NCBI RefSeq assembly: GCF_027532945.1
Contig: NZ_JAPZTZ010000021.1
Location: 1-64,000 of the forward strand
DNA from: Phreatobacter sp.
GTDB taxonomy: Bacteria; Pseudomonadota; Alphaproteobacteria; Rhizobiales; Phreatobacteraceae
DNA length: 64,000 nt
Direction: 5' to 3'
The position numbers and the translations under genes were made by a program. Positions 39,764 through 50,082 of the stretch are shown here, piece after piece (the first letter of the stretch is position 1; every line of letters begins with the position of its first letter). The notes below the pieces were generated by a model. It was not told the origin of the DNA. It did not search any database and was given only the letters and a program-made list of their open reading frames with translations.

Positions 39764-41430
39764 TACTCGGCAAGGGGCGAAAGGACGGAGCGGCGGGGGT
39801 GGCGGGCCATGCCACGCTCGATGCACTGTTGCGCCGTGCCGCCGAGATCCGCCCCCACTCGCGTGCCCTCGCCGATGCCCCCAACCGTCCGCATCTCATC
39901 GGCGGCGAGGCGCGTCACTATTCCTGGAGTGAGCTCGACGGTCTGGTCGACGCCCTGGCCGGCCGGCTGCGGCAGATGGGCCTGCCCACGGACGCCGTGG
40001 TGGCGACGCAGTTCGCCATGTCCTGCGATGCCGTCATCGCCCTGCTCGCCATCCTGCGGTCCGGCTGCATCGCCGCCCCCCTGCCGCTTGGTTGGGGCCG
40101 GCGCGAGGTCTCGGCCCATCTTCAGCGCCTTGGGGCCCGCGCCGTGCTGACGGCGGGCCGCATCGGTCCGGTCGAGTCCGCCGACATCATGCGCTACGCT
40201 GCGGCCGAAACCTTCTCGGTGCGCTTCGTCTTGTCGCTCGGTGGCCCCGTCCTGGATGGCGTGATCCCGCTCGACGACGTGATGACGGACCCGACTGTCG
40301 CGGACCGGGTCGATATCGAACGCACCGGCAATGCCGCTGATCACGTCGCCATCGTCACCGCCGATGCCGTAGCTGAGGGACATATTGCGGTCGCCCGCAG
40401 CCACAACGAGGTCGTGGCGGGAGGCCTTGCCGCCTATGTCGCCGGCGTGCCCGACGAGCATTCCGTCTTCGCCGGCGCGCTCGCCCCGGACGGTTTCGCC
40501 GGCATCGCCCTGCAGATCGTGCCCTGGCTCATGGCGGGCGGCACGCTGGTCGCCCATCCGCCGCTCGCCCCGCGCATCATCCGCGATCGCCTCGCCCCCG
40601 ACGGCGTCACCCATGCGGTGCTGCCTGTTGCCCTCGGCGAGTATGTGGTCGCAGCGCCGCTCGCCGAGCGGCCACAGCTGCGCCACCTCGCGCTCCTGGC
40701 GCGCCGGCCCGTCTCGGCTGACAGCTTTGCTGCCGCCGCGGAGGAAGGCCTGATGGTCGATGTGTTCTACGGCATCGGCGAGACCGCCGTGGCACGGGGC
40801 CTGCGCGGGACCGGCGGCACCATCACCCTCGGCCCCGACACCCACACCTCCGGCAGCGGCCAGTCGCCCGTCCTCGTCGAGACACGCGTCGGGCCCGACG
40901 GCGAGCTTGCCCTGCGGGGCGCCATGGTGCCGGTCCACGCCTTCCCGCCGGGTGCCGAGAACGGCCAGCCGCCCTATTGGTCCACCGATCCGTCAGGCTT
41001 CCGCGCCACCGGCATGCCTGCGGCCGCCGACAAGGCAACCCGCAGCATCGCCATCGGCTCGCGCGAGGCCGGCGTCGTCTCCATCGGCGGCCGCCGCTTC
41101 GCCGAGGCGGCCATCCGCGGTGCCTATGCCGAGGCGGGCGGCGAGATCGCCCCGGTGATCCGCCCTGATCCGCTCCTGGGTGAACGTGTCGCCGGCATTG
41201 TCGGCGATGGCCGCGCCATTGTCGGCCTCGCGGCGCGGCTGGTCGAAAGCGGGCTCACGCCCCTCGCCATCCCCGGCGGCACCCGCCAGACCGGCCAGCT
41301 CCCCTTCGAGGACACCCGGCCCAAGGAGGCCAGCATCAAGGACCCCGAGGGGATCCTCGATCCGCTGGGCGACGCGCATTCTGCACTGGCGCAACTCTTG
41401 AGCGTGGCGCGGGCCGCCGCAGGGTACTAA
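39760..41430 (+). CDS. Degenerate adenylate-forming (AMP-binding) protein
   Basis: A 556-residue protein aligning with acyl-CoA synthetase/ANL enzymes along its whole length: an early YSWSELDGLVDALAGRLR region, MAGGTLVAHPPL, a VDVFYGIGET motif corresponding to the family YGxTE, and VVSIGGRRF near the hinge. Key motifs are lost. The P-loop TSGSTGxPKG is replaced by TADAVAEGHIAVARSH, the ribose-binding TGD reads TGM, and the C-terminal catalytic Lys region reads TRQTGQLPFED without the lysine. It may be a non-catalytic relative or a strongly divergent enzyme. It overlaps the upstream binding-protein gene by four bases and precedes a FrnE-like gene. Confidence 0.8.
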   Translation: MILGKGRKDGAAGVAGHATLDALLRRAAEIRPHSRALADAPNRPHLIGGEARHYSWSELDGLVDALAGRLRQMGLPTDAVVATQFAMSCDAVIALLAILRSGCIAAPLPLGWGRREVSAHLQRLGARAVLTAGRIGPVESADIMRYAAAETFSVRFVLSLGGPVLDGVIPLDDVMTDPTVADRVDIERTGNAADHVAIVTADAVAEGHIAVARSHNEVVAGGLAAYVAGVPDEHSVFAGALAPDGFAGIALQIVPWLMAGGTLVAHPPLAPRIIRDRLAPDGVTHAVLPVALGEYVVAAPLAERPQLRHLALLARRPVSADSFAAAAEEGLMVDVFYGIGETAVARGLRGTGGTITLGPDTHTSGSGQSPVLVETRVGPDGELALRGAMVPVHAFPPGAENGQPPYWSTDPSGFRATGMPAAADKATRSIAIGSREAGVVSIGGRRFAEAAIRGAYAEAGGEIAPVIRPDPLLGERVAGIVGDGRAIVGLAARLVESGLTPLAIPGGTRQTGQLPFEDTRPKEASIKDPEGILDPLGDAHSALAQLLSVARAAAGY

Positions 41431-41459
41431 GCTGGCGGCTTTCTTCCGGGAGCCCGCCG

Positions 41460-42134
41460 ATGGATGCCACCCCTTCCCCCGTTCTGACGATCGACGTGGT
41501 GTCGGACGTCGTCTGCCCCTGGTGCTTCGTCGGCAAGCGGCGGCTCGAAAAGGCCCTGGAGCTGGTTCCGGACGTGGCCGTCGACATCCGCTGGCGGCCC
41601 TACCAGCTCGCGCCGGACCTGCCCGCCGAGGGTGAGCCGCGCAAGTCCTACATGCTCAAGAAGTTCGGGGATCCCGACCGCATCCGGCAGATCCATGAGC
41701 GGCTCACCGGCATCGGCGCCGATGAGGGCATTGCCTTCGACTTCGACGCCATCGAGGTGGCACCCAATACGCTGAACGCCCACCGCATGATCCTCTGGGC
41801 GCGGGCCGGCGGCGCGCAGGGTGCGGTTGTCGAGGCGCTGTTCAAGGGTTTCTTCGTCGAGGGGCGCAACCTCTCCGATCCCGCCGTGCTCGCCGAGATC
41901 GGCGCCTCCGCCGGCCTCGACAGCGCCCTTCTCGCCGAACTTTTCGCCTCCGAAGCCGATGTCGAGCGCACCGAGCGCGACATCGCCTCAGCCCAGAAGA
42001 TCGGCATCACCGGCGTGCCCTTCTTCATCGTCGGCGGTCGCTATGGCATTGCCGGGGCCGAGGATCCGCAAACGATCGCCGGTGCGATCCGGCAGGCTGC
42101 GGCGGAACAGGCGACACCGGCCGCCGCGAGCTGA
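41460..42134 (+). CDS. DsbA-family (FrnE-like) cytoplasmic oxidoreductase
   Basis: A 224-residue thioredoxin-fold protein of the FrnE/2-hydroxychromene-isomerase branch. It has no signal peptide. The redox motif CPWC is at residues 19-22 and the cis-Pro lies in GITGVPFFIVGG near residue 184. Such proteins act as cytoplasmic disulfide isomerases or contribute to oxidative stress tolerance. It starts 29 bases after the adenylate-forming protein gene and could be co-transcribed. Confidence 0.9.
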   Translation: MDATPSPVLTIDVVSDVVCPWCFVGKRRLEKALELVPDVAVDIRWRPYQLAPDLPAEGEPRKSYMLKKFGDPDRIRQIHERLTGIGADEGIAFDFDAIEVAPNTLNAHRMILWARAGGAQGAVVEALFKGFFVEGRNLSDPAVLAEIGASAGLDSALLAELFASEADVERTERDIASAQKIGITGVPFFIVGGRYGIAGAEDPQTIAGAIRQAAAEQATPAAAS

Positions 42135-42190
42135 ACCGACCGGCCGTGCGAGCCGTTGCGGCGCGCCGCGTCAGCGGCTAAGGGCAGGTC

Positions 42191-42676
42191 ATGGCACAGG
42201 GAACGACGCTCACCCATCTCGACTCCAGCGGCCAGGCGAACATGGTCGATGTCTCGGCAAAGCCGGCGACGGACCGGACCGCCGTGGCGGTCGGCCGCGT
42301 GGTGATGAAGCCCGAGACCCTCGCCATCGTGCGGGCTGGCGATGCCAAGAAGGGCGACGTGCTCGGCACCGCCCGCCTTGCCGGCATCATGGCCGCCAAG
42401 CGCACCCATGAACTCATCCCACTCTGCCACCCGCTCCTCCTCACCAAGGTCGCGGTCGACGTGGTGCCGGACGACACCCTGCCCGGCGTCCGCGTCACGG
42501 CGACGGTGAAGGTCTCCGGCCAGACTGGCGTCGAGATGGAGGCGCTCACCGCCGTGTCCGTCGCCTGCCTCACCGTCTACGACATGGTGAAGGCGGTCGA
42601 CCGCGGCATGCGGATCGAGGCCGTGCAGCTGCAGGAAAAGACAGGCGGCTCCTCCGGCACGTTCCGGGCGGAGTGA
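42191..42676 (+). CDS. moaC: Cyclic pyranopterin monophosphate synthase MoaC
   Basis: With MoaA, converts GTP-derived 3',8-cyclo-GTP to cPMP, the first molybdenum-cofactor intermediate. It has 161 residues. [16 protein letters not shown], the LIPLCHPL motif and [12 protein letters not shown] are family signatures. It is followed directly by moeA. Moco made here is needed for the xanthine dehydrogenase encoded 12 kb upstream. Confidence 0.97.
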   Translation: MAQGTTLTHLDSSGQANMVDVSAKPATDRTAVAVGRVVMKPETLAIVRAGDAKKGDVLGTARLAGIMAAKRTHELIPLCHPLLLTKVAVDVVPDDTLPGVRVTATVKVSGQTGVEMEALTAVSVACLTVYDMVKAVDRGMRIEAVQLQEKTGGSSGTFRAE

Positions 42677-42678
42677 CC

Positions 42679-43881
42679 ATGGCCGGCCTCCTCCCCGTCG
42701 AAGAGGCCCTGGCGCGTGTGCTCGACGGCGCATCGCCCCTTCCCGAGGAATGGATCCCCGTCGCCGATTGCGACGGCCGTGTGCTGACCCGCGATCTCGT
42801 CGCGTCACGTAGCCAGCCACCGGAGGACATGTCCTCCATGGATGGCTATGCCCTTCGCGCGGCCGACCTGCCGGGCCGCCTGACGGTGGTCGGTGAGGCT
42901 GCCGCTGGCCGTGGGTTCCCCGGTGAGGTCGGCGACGGTCAGGCCGCGCGCATCTTCACCGGCGCGCCGATTCCCGACGGCGCCGATGCGGTCGTCATGC
43001 AGGAGGACACGTCCCGCGATGGCGACACGGTCATCATCGACCGGACCGCACGGGCCGGCCAGTTCATCCGCCGCCGCGGCCTCGATTTCACCGCGGGCGT
43101 CACGGGCCTTCCCGCCGGGACAGTGATGAACCCGCGCAGCCTCGCCCTCGCGGCGGCGATGAACCACGCATCCGTACCCGTCCATCGCCGGCCGCGCGTC
43201 GCCATCCTCTCCACCGGCGACGAGCTGGTCGAGCCCGGCACCGCTCCGGGGCCAAACCAGATCGTCTCGTCGAATGCCCTCGCGATCGCCGCCATCGCCC
43301 GCCGCGCCGGCGCGGATGTCACCCATCTCGGCATTGCGCCGGACCGGCTCGAGGCGACACTGTCCCGGGTCCGGGATGCCCGCGACGGCGGCCACGACAT
43401 CCTCGTCACCTCCGGCGGCGCCTCGGTCGGCGAATATGACCTCATGCGCGAGGTCATCCGCCACGAAGGCGGAGAACTCGGCTTCTGGAAGATCGCCATG
43501 CGTCCCGGCAAGCCGCTGATGATGGCGGATCTCGGCGCCACGCGGCTCCTCGGCCTGCCGGGCAATCCCGTCGCCTCCTTCGTCTGCGCGATGCTGTTCC
43601 TCGAGCCGCTCATCGCCCGGCTCGCAGGGCGTCTTGTCAACGGCCCCACCACCGCAGCCGCTGTGCTTGGTGCCGATGTGCCGGCTAATGATCTTCGCGC
43701 CGATCATTTGCGCGCCCGTGTGATCGAGACGGATGGCCGCCTCGTCGCGACGCCCTTCCCGGTTCAGGATTCCTCGATGATCCGCGTCCTCGCCGAGGCA
43801 GACGCCCTCATCCTGCGCCCGGCCCATGCCCCGGCCGCCCGCCAGGGTGATCCCTGCCGCATCGTCCGGCTGCCGCGCTGA
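42679..43881 (+). CDS. moeA: Molybdopterin molybdenumtransferase MoeA
   Basis: Inserts molybdate into adenylylated molybdopterin to form Moco. It has 400 residues. The N-terminal SMDGYALRAAD segment contains the conserved Asp. The MoCF domain shows LSTGDELVEPG, the VTSGGASVGEYD loop and the GLPGNPVA motif. I chose ATG 42679 because GGAG lies 5 bases upstream; a GTG at 42673 overlaps the moaC stop (GTGA) and is also possible. Confidence 0.96.
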   Translation: MAGLLPVEEALARVLDGASPLPEEWIPVADCDGRVLTRDLVASRSQPPEDMSSMDGYALRAADLPGRLTVVGEAAAGRGFPGEVGDGQAARIFTGAPIPDGADAVVMQEDTSRDGDTVIIDRTARAGQFIRRRGLDFTAGVTGLPAGTVMNPRSLALAAAMNHASVPVHRRPRVAILSTGDELVEPGTAPGPNQIVSSNALAIAAIARRAGADVTHLGIAPDRLEATLSRVRDARDGGHDILVTSGGASVGEYDLMREVIRHEGGELGFWKIAMRPGKPLMMADLGATRLLGLPGNPVASFVCAMLFLEPLIARLAGRLVNGPTTAAAVLGADVPANDLRADHLRARVIETDGRLVATPFPVQDSSMIRVLAEADALILRPAHAPAARQGDPCRIVRLPR

Positions 43882-43902
43882 GCCTTCACGAAATCTCAAC
43901 GG

Positions 43903-43931
43903 TTGCAGAACACACATAGAACAGATAGTGA
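43903..43931 (+). promoter_or_regulatory. Probable lexA promoter
   Basis: TTGCAG (43903-43908) and TAGTGA (43926-43931) are separated by 17 bases and could be -35 and -10 elements. The first LexA box sits within the spacer, so LexA binding there would block RNA polymerase, fitting autoregulation. The hexamers are imperfect and were judged by eye. Confidence 0.4.
43908..43922 (+). promoter_or_regulatory. LexA (SOS) box 1, GAAC-N7-GAAC
   Basis: An exact match to the alphaproteobacterial LexA recognition direct repeat (GAAC-N7-GAAC, equivalent to GTTC-N7-GTTC on the other strand), 65 bases upstream of the lexA start codon. It supports autorepression of lexA. Confidence 0.85.
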
Positions 43932-43933
43932 TT

Positions 43934-43948
43934 GTTCATGGTCTGTTC
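43934..43948 (+). promoter_or_regulatory. LexA (SOS) box 2, GTTC-N7-GTTC
   Basis: A second exact match in the opposite orientation to box 1, beginning 12 bases after it and 39 bases upstream of the lexA start. It probably overlaps the transcription start region. Two boxes suggest tight or graded repression. Confidence 0.85.
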
Positions 43949-43986
43949 GTTCGATTCGGGCCAGTGACATTCAGGGGCGGTTTCCG

Positions 43987-44685
43987 ATGCTGACGCGCAA
44001 GCAACACGAGCTTCTTCGCTTCATCCAGGAGCGGCTGAAGGAGACCGGGGTGCCCCCCTCCTTCGACGAGATGAAGGAGGCGCTGGACCTGAAGTCCAAG
44101 TCCGGCATCCACCGGCTGATCACCGCGCTGGAGGAGCGCGGCTTCATCCGCCGCCTGCCGAACCGCGCCCGCGCCCTCGAGATCATCCGCCAGCCCGAGC
44201 AGTCGGCCGGCCCCTCCACCGCCCGCGGCAAGTTCTCGCCGAGCGTCATCGAGGGCTCTCTCGGCCGCGCCCGTCCGCAGCCCGTGGATGACGACACCGT
44301 CATGCCGGTCGCCGTGCCGCTCATGGGCCGTATCGCCGCCGGCGTGCCGCGCGAGGCCATCGAGCAGCGCATGTCGACCGTGTCAGTGCCGCCCGAGATG
44401 ATCTCCCGGGGCGAGCACTATGCGCTCGAAGTGCGCGGCGATTCGATGATCGAGGCCGGCATTCTCGAAGGTGACCTCGCCCTTATCCGCAAGGGCGACA
44501 CGGCCGAGACCGGCGACATCGTCGTGGCGCTCATTGACGACGAGGAAGCGACGCTGAAGCGCCTGCGCAAGCGCGGCACCTCCATCGCGCTCGAGGCGGC
44601 GAACCCGGCCTACGAGACGCGGGTCCTCGGCCCCGACCGCGTCCGCATCCAGGGCAAGCTGGTCGGACTGATCCGCCGCTATTGA
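43987..44685 (+). CDS. lexA: SOS repressor LexA
   Basis: Represses DNA-damage genes and self-cleaves when activated by RecA filaments. It has 232 residues, the longer alphaproteobacterial size. The winged-helix DNA-binding domain occupies 1-65. The cleavage site Ala118-Gly119 lies in RIAAGVP, the catalytic Ser153 in RGDSM and the Lys191 in ATLKRL. ATG 43987 is used, since the frame upstream covers the operator region. Two LexA boxes lie in front. The last 7 bases overlap the convergent ComEC gene. Confidence 0.98.
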   Translation: MLTRKQHELLRFIQERLKETGVPPSFDEMKEALDLKSKSGIHRLITALEERGFIRRLPNRARALEIIRQPEQSAGPSTARGKFSPSVIEGSLGRARPQPVDDDTVMPVAVPLMGRIAAGVPREAIEQRMSTVSVPPEMISRGEHYALEVRGDSMIEAGILEGDLALIRKGDTAETGDIVVALIDDEEATLKRLRKRGTSIALEAANPAYETRVLGPDRVRIQGKLVGLIRRY

Positions 44686-47039
44686 GCGAGCGGAGCCTCG
44701 GCATCGCTCTCCTCGGTCATCTCGCCGGTTGCGGGGGCAGGTGACGGAGGCGGCCGTGATCCGGTTTCGGGCAGCCGCAGCACCTGCGGTGCCGGCCCAG
44801 CCGGCCGCGCCCGATGCCAGGGCCGTGTTCCCGAAGCAGGCCGTGCCACCTCGACCTCCCAATTCCCTCCGGTCTGCCGGAGCCTGATCGCCCCGGTCCA
44901 GCGAATGGCGGCGAGATCGAGGATCACCGCGCCGCAGCCCTCCGGCGGCGCGAAACGGGTCACCACCAGCCGCGCCTCCCGGCAATCATCGGCGAGCGCG
45001 TCGGGATGGAGAGGAACCGCGATGCGCCCACCTCCCGCAAGTGGCATGGCGCAGCCGAGCGCATCGCATCGCACGCCCTGCTGCAGGCTCTCCTCAGCCG
45101 CGTTGCGGCGGTCGCCTTCGGCGAGCAGCCAGCGCTGGACCGCGAACCGGCTGCCGCGCCGCGACACCAGCCTGAGCGTCCCGTCCGGGGCGCGGGCCGC
45201 AACCGTGGCGCCGTCGCCATCGACGAGCGCCAGCGGCGGCCGGCCGTGGGGAGCGGCCAGCAGGCCGAGGAGCACGAGCGGCGCACCGACCCAGCGCAGC
45301 GGGGTCGACAGCGCAGCGACCAGCACAAGCCCCAGCGACAGGACAAGCAATGCGGCCGGCCGCGTCTCCGGCACGATGACTTTGCCGCCGGGCCAGGACG
45401 CGACCCATTCCACCACCCGGACGAAGAGATCGATACCCAATCCGGCGAGCGCCCAGACCGGCTTGTCCCAGCCGAAGGGCCAGAGCATCAGCGCCAGGAT
45501 CTCCAGCGGCATGACGAAAAACTCGATGACCGGCGCACCGAGCAGGTTCCCCGCCACGCCATAGAGGTGAACGGTGTTGAAGTGATGTGCCGCATAGGGC
45601 GTCGTGGCGAGCGAGGCGACGAAGGAACTGGTCGCGAGGCCGGCGACGCCGTTCGTGGCCATGAGCAGCACGCGGCCGAGGCCTGCCGGCGCATCGGCGT
45701 GAGCTTCGGCGAAGGGCCGCAGCGACACATAGCCGGCGATCAGCGCCAGTGTGGCGGCGAAGGACATCTGGAAGCTCGGGCCGAGCAGGCTCTCTGGCGC
45801 CACCAGCAGGACCACCAGCGCCGCGATGGCGAGCGTCCGGAGCGTCAGCGCTCCCCGGTCGAGCATGACGCCGACGAGGACCACGGCGATCATGATCCAG
45901 GAGCGCTGTGTCGCGACCTCCGCGCCTGAAATGACCAGATAGATGGTCGCCACCACCAGGGCGACGAAGGCCGCCCAGGCCTTGGCGCGGTGGCGCAGCG
46001 CAATGGCCGGGACAAGGGCGAGGCCACCTCGGACAATGCCGAAGATGAGGGCCGCCACCAGCGCCATGTGGAAGCCGGAAATCGACAGGATGTGATAGGT
46101 GCCGGCGGCCCGCATAGCCTCGTTGAGCCCTTCAGGGATGCCGTCGCGCTTGCCGGTGACGAGCGCGTCGGCGATCGCACCGGACGCGCCAGGGATCGCC
46201 GAGCGGATGCGGTCACTGATGGCCTGGCGGACGGCGTCGAGCCGCGCCCTCAAGGTCACGCCGAAGGGGGCCTCGCCCGCCTCGCCTGCCCTGACCTGGC
46301 CGATGATGAACCCGGTGGCGCCATAGCCGGCGAACCATGCATCGCGGCCGAAATCATACTGGCCGGGCGCGGCCGGGTCGGCCGGCGGGCGCAACCGAAC
46401 CGTCAGCAGCACCGCCTGCCCGGTGGTCACGCCCGTCGCACTACGGCTGGTGACGCGGATGCGGTCCGGTGCGGGATCGGGAGCAGGCGTGAGGCTGCGG
46501 ACCCGCAGCGTCAGCCGGTCACCGGTCTCGCGCCGCTCGACCGCCTCGACCCAGGCCGAGACAGACACGGATTGGGTCTCAGCGCGAAGCACGGGATGGG
46601 CGACGAGCGCCGTGCGCGTCGCGGCCGCCGCAAACCCGATGGCCATGGCCGCGATCGCGGTCATGACCAGCGCAGCACCGTGGCGCTGCCGCAGGACGAA
46701 GGCTGCCAGCGCGCTTGCCGCGGCGAGCAGGAGTGACGCGACGAGCGACGGTTCGTCCGGAGCCGCGAAGTAGAGGAGGATACCGGCGCCCATCGCCACC
46801 GGCAGGAACAGGAAGCCGCGGCCACGCTCCAGCTCCAGCGCCCACCATCCCGACAGTCGCGCGCCGATTGCGGCGAGGCCGAGCCCGTGACGGGTCCCGG
46901 CCGCGGCGCGCAAGCCAGCGGCGACCGCCACGGCCCGGGCCCGCGGCCTCACCGCCCGCCTCCCGGCGCGGCGCATACCGACGAGACGGTCGACACATGG
47001 TCGCTCGCCACAGGGCGCTCCCCATTCCCGTGCCGGCAT
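44679..47039 (-). CDS. comEC: ComEC/Rec2-family membrane protein
   Basis: A 786-residue polytopic membrane protein related to the DNA-uptake channel ComEC. An N-terminal hydrophobic region (about 75-145) precedes a soluble OB-like DUF4131 domain (about 150-260). The competence domain with [21 protein letters not shown] and [20 protein letters not shown] follows, then about eight further helices. The C-terminal 170 residues lack the HxHxDH metal motif of the beta-lactamase-like domain found in classical ComEC, so they are a degenerate or different domain. The start at 47039 is the longest; the basic first 70 residues make a later start possible. Whether the strain is transformable cannot be judged. 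Confidence 0.88.
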   Translation of the reverse strand: MPAREWGAPCGERPCVDRLVGMRRAGRRAVRPRARAVAVAAGLRAAAGTRHGLGLAAIGARLSGWWALELERGRGFLFLPVAMGAGILLYFAAPDEPSLVASLLLAAASALAAFVLRQRHGAALVMTAIAAMAIGFAAAATRTALVAHPVLRAETQSVSVSAWVEAVERRETGDRLTLRVRSLTPAPDPAPDRIRVTSRSATGVTTGQAVLLTVRLRPPADPAAPGQYDFGRDAWFAGYGATGFIIGQVRAGEAGEAPFGVTLRARLDAVRQAISDRIRSAIPGASGAIADALVTGKRDGIPEGLNEAMRAAGTYHILSISGFHMALVAALIFGIVRGGLALVPAIALRHRAKAWAAFVALVVATIYLVISGAEVATQRSWIMIAVVLVGVMLDRGALTLRTLAIAALVVLLVAPESLLGPSFQMSFAATLALIAGYVSLRPFAEAHADAPAGLGRVLLMATNGVAGLATSSFVASLATTPYAAHHFNTVHLYGVAGNLLGAPVIEFFVMPLEILALMLWPFGWDKPVWALAGLGIDLFVRVVEWVASWPGGKVIVPETRPAALLVLSLGLVLVAALSTPLRWVGAPLVLLGLLAAPHGRPPLALVDGDGATVAARAPDGTLRLVSRRGSRFAVQRWLLAEGDRRNAAEESLQQGVRCDALGCAMPLAGGGRIAVPLHPDALADDCREARLVVTRFAPPEGCGAVILDLAAIRWTGAIRLRQTGGNWEVEVARPASGTRPWHRARPAGPAPQVLRLPETGSRPPPSPAPATGEMTEESDAEAPLAQ

Positions 47040-47109
47040 GCTAAGCCGACGCGCTTTCGGGCCTGAAGCCTAGTCTCGCCCGGCCCGTCCTGTCGTCTTC
47101 GGAAGAATC

Positions 47110-48528
47110 ATGACCGTCGTCTCCCGTTTCGCCCCCTCCCCGACGGGCTTCCTGCACATCGGCGGTGCGCGCACCGCGCTGTTCAACTGGCTCTATGCCC
47201 GCAAGACCGGCGGCAAGATGCTGCTGCGCATTGAGGACACCGACCGCCAGCGCTCCACCACCGAGGCCATCGACGCCATCCTCGACGGCCTGGCCTGGCT
47301 GGGCCTCGCCTGGGACGAGGAGACGATCTTCCAGTTCGCCCGCGCCGAGCGTCATGCCGAGGTCGCCCGCCAGCTCCTCGCCACGGGCAAGGCCTACCAT
47401 TGCTACGCGACGCCGGAGGAGCTCGAGGAGATGCGGGCCACCGCCATGAAGGAGGGCCGCCCGCCCCGCTATGACGGCCGCTGGCGCGACCGCGATCCCT
47501 CCGAGGCCCCGGCCGGCGTCAAGCCTGTGATCCGTCTGAAAGCCCGCCAGGATGGCGAGACGGTGGTCGAGGATCTCGTCCAGGGCCGCGTCGTCATTCC
47601 CAACAAGGACCTCGACGACCTCGTCCTGCTGCGTTCGGACGGCACGCCCACCTACATGCACGCCGTCGTCGTCGACGACCACGACATGGGCATCACCCAC
47701 ATCATCCGCGGCGTCGACCACCTCACCAATGCCGCCCGCCAGACGCAGATCTACGAGGCGCTGGGCTGGCCGGTGCCGGCCATGGCGCACATCCCGCTCA
47801 TTCATGGGCCGGACGGCGCCAAGCTGTCGAAACGCCACGGCGCCCTGGGCGTTGAGCAGTATCGCGCCCTCGGCTACCTCCCCGAGGCGCTGCGCAACTA
47901 TCTCGTCCGCCTCGGCTGGAGCCATGGCGACCAGGAGATCTTCTCGACCGAGGAGATGATCGAGGCCTTCGACCTCTCCTCCATCGGCCGCTCACCCGCA
48001 CGGTTCGATTTCGCCAAGCTCGAAGCGATCAACGGCCATTACATCCGTCACGCCACGGACGAGCGGCTGCTCGCCGCCATCGACGAGATCCTGCCGCATA
48101 TCGAGGGCGGCACGGCGCTGAAGGACGCCCTGACGCCGGCGCGCCGCGCCCAGCTTCTCAAGGCCATGCCCGGGATCAAGGAGCGGGCGAAGACCGTGCT
48201 TGACCTCATCGACGGCGCCGGTTTCATCCTCGCCATGCGACCGCTCGCCGTGGACGACAAGGCGCGCGCCCTGCTCACCGACGAGGCCCGCGGCCATCTC
48301 GCCGCGCTGCACGCCCGCCTCTCCGCCCTCGCCGACTGGACGGCGGCCGCCGCGGATGCCGCCGTACGGACCGAGGCCGAGGCGCGGGGCGTCAAGCTCG
48401 GCGCCCTCGCCCAGCCACTGCGCGCCGCACTGACCGGTCGCACCACCTCGCCCGGCATTTTCGACGTGCTGGAGGTGCTCGGCCGCGAGGAGAGCCTTGC
48501 GCGCATTGCCGACCAGATGCGCGCCTGA
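47110..48528 (+). CDS. gltX: Glutamyl-tRNA synthetase
   Basis: Charges tRNA-Glu; in many alphaproteobacteria a GltX also charges tRNA-Gln for later amidation by GatCAB. It has 472 residues. The HIGH-equivalent HIGG (16-19) lies in [16 protein letters not shown] and the KMSKS equivalent KLSKR is at 238-242. The C-terminal anticodon-binding domain is helical. It lies head-to-head with comEC, with 70 bases between the starts. Confidence 0.97.
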   Translation: MTVVSRFAPSPTGFLHIGGARTALFNWLYARKTGGKMLLRIEDTDRQRSTTEAIDAILDGLAWLGLAWDEETIFQFARAERHAEVARQLLATGKAYHCYATPEELEEMRATAMKEGRPPRYDGRWRDRDPSEAPAGVKPVIRLKARQDGETVVEDLVQGRVVIPNKDLDDLVLLRSDGTPTYMHAVVVDDHDMGITHIIRGVDHLTNAARQTQIYEALGWPVPAMAHIPLIHGPDGAKLSKRHGALGVEQYRALGYLPEALRNYLVRLGWSHGDQEIFSTEEMIEAFDLSSIGRSPARFDFAKLEAINGHYIRHATDERLLAAIDEILPHIEGGTALKDALTPARRAQLLKAMPGIKERAKTVLDLIDGAGFILAMRPLAVDDKARALLTDEARGHLAALHARLSALADWTAAAADAAVRTEAEARGVKLGALAQPLRAALTGRTTSPGIFDVLEVLGREESLARIADQMRA

Positions 48529-48596
48529 CCCCCGTCAGCCTGTCATCGCCTTATCCTACATAGGTCGGAGGGCCCGCCCTAAGGGTCCGCACGCGC

Positions 48597-48625
48597 TTGC
48601 CGCGTTGCGGAAAAACGTCTATCCG
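48597..48625 (+). promoter_or_regulatory. Possible gltA promoter
   Basis: TTGCCG (48597-48602) and TATCCG (48620-48625) are spaced by 17 bases in the 172-base region between gltX and gltA, about 76 bases upstream of the gltA start. A moderate match to the housekeeping promoter consensus, judged by eye. Confidence 0.3.
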
Positions 48626-48700
48626 GAACAAGGGGCGCGACGGGTGTTCCACACCTCGGGCGGGCACATATAAAGAGTCTGGAAATTCAAGGGGTTGCCG

Positions 48701-49999
<1,299 letters not shown>

Positions 50000-50021
50000 G
50001 ATCGCCGCACGGCAAGGGTTC

Positions 50022-50047
50022 AAAGGGGCGCTTCGGCGCCCCTTTTT
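50022..50047 (+). terminator. Rho-independent terminator of gltA
   Basis: Perfect 10-base arms (50022-50031 and 50036-50045) with a stable TTCG tetraloop run into a T tract ending at 50047. The hairpin begins 22 bases after the gltA stop codon and separates it from the convergent lpxB. Confidence 0.9.
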
Positions 50048-50082
50048 CGTGGCTGACGGTCTGAAGAAACCTCTGGCGCGCC

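Noticed and set aside
41460-42134. Secreted DsbA thiol oxidase
   Set aside because: No signal peptide is present, and the DVVCPWCFVGKRR context belongs to the cytoplasmic FrnE branch.
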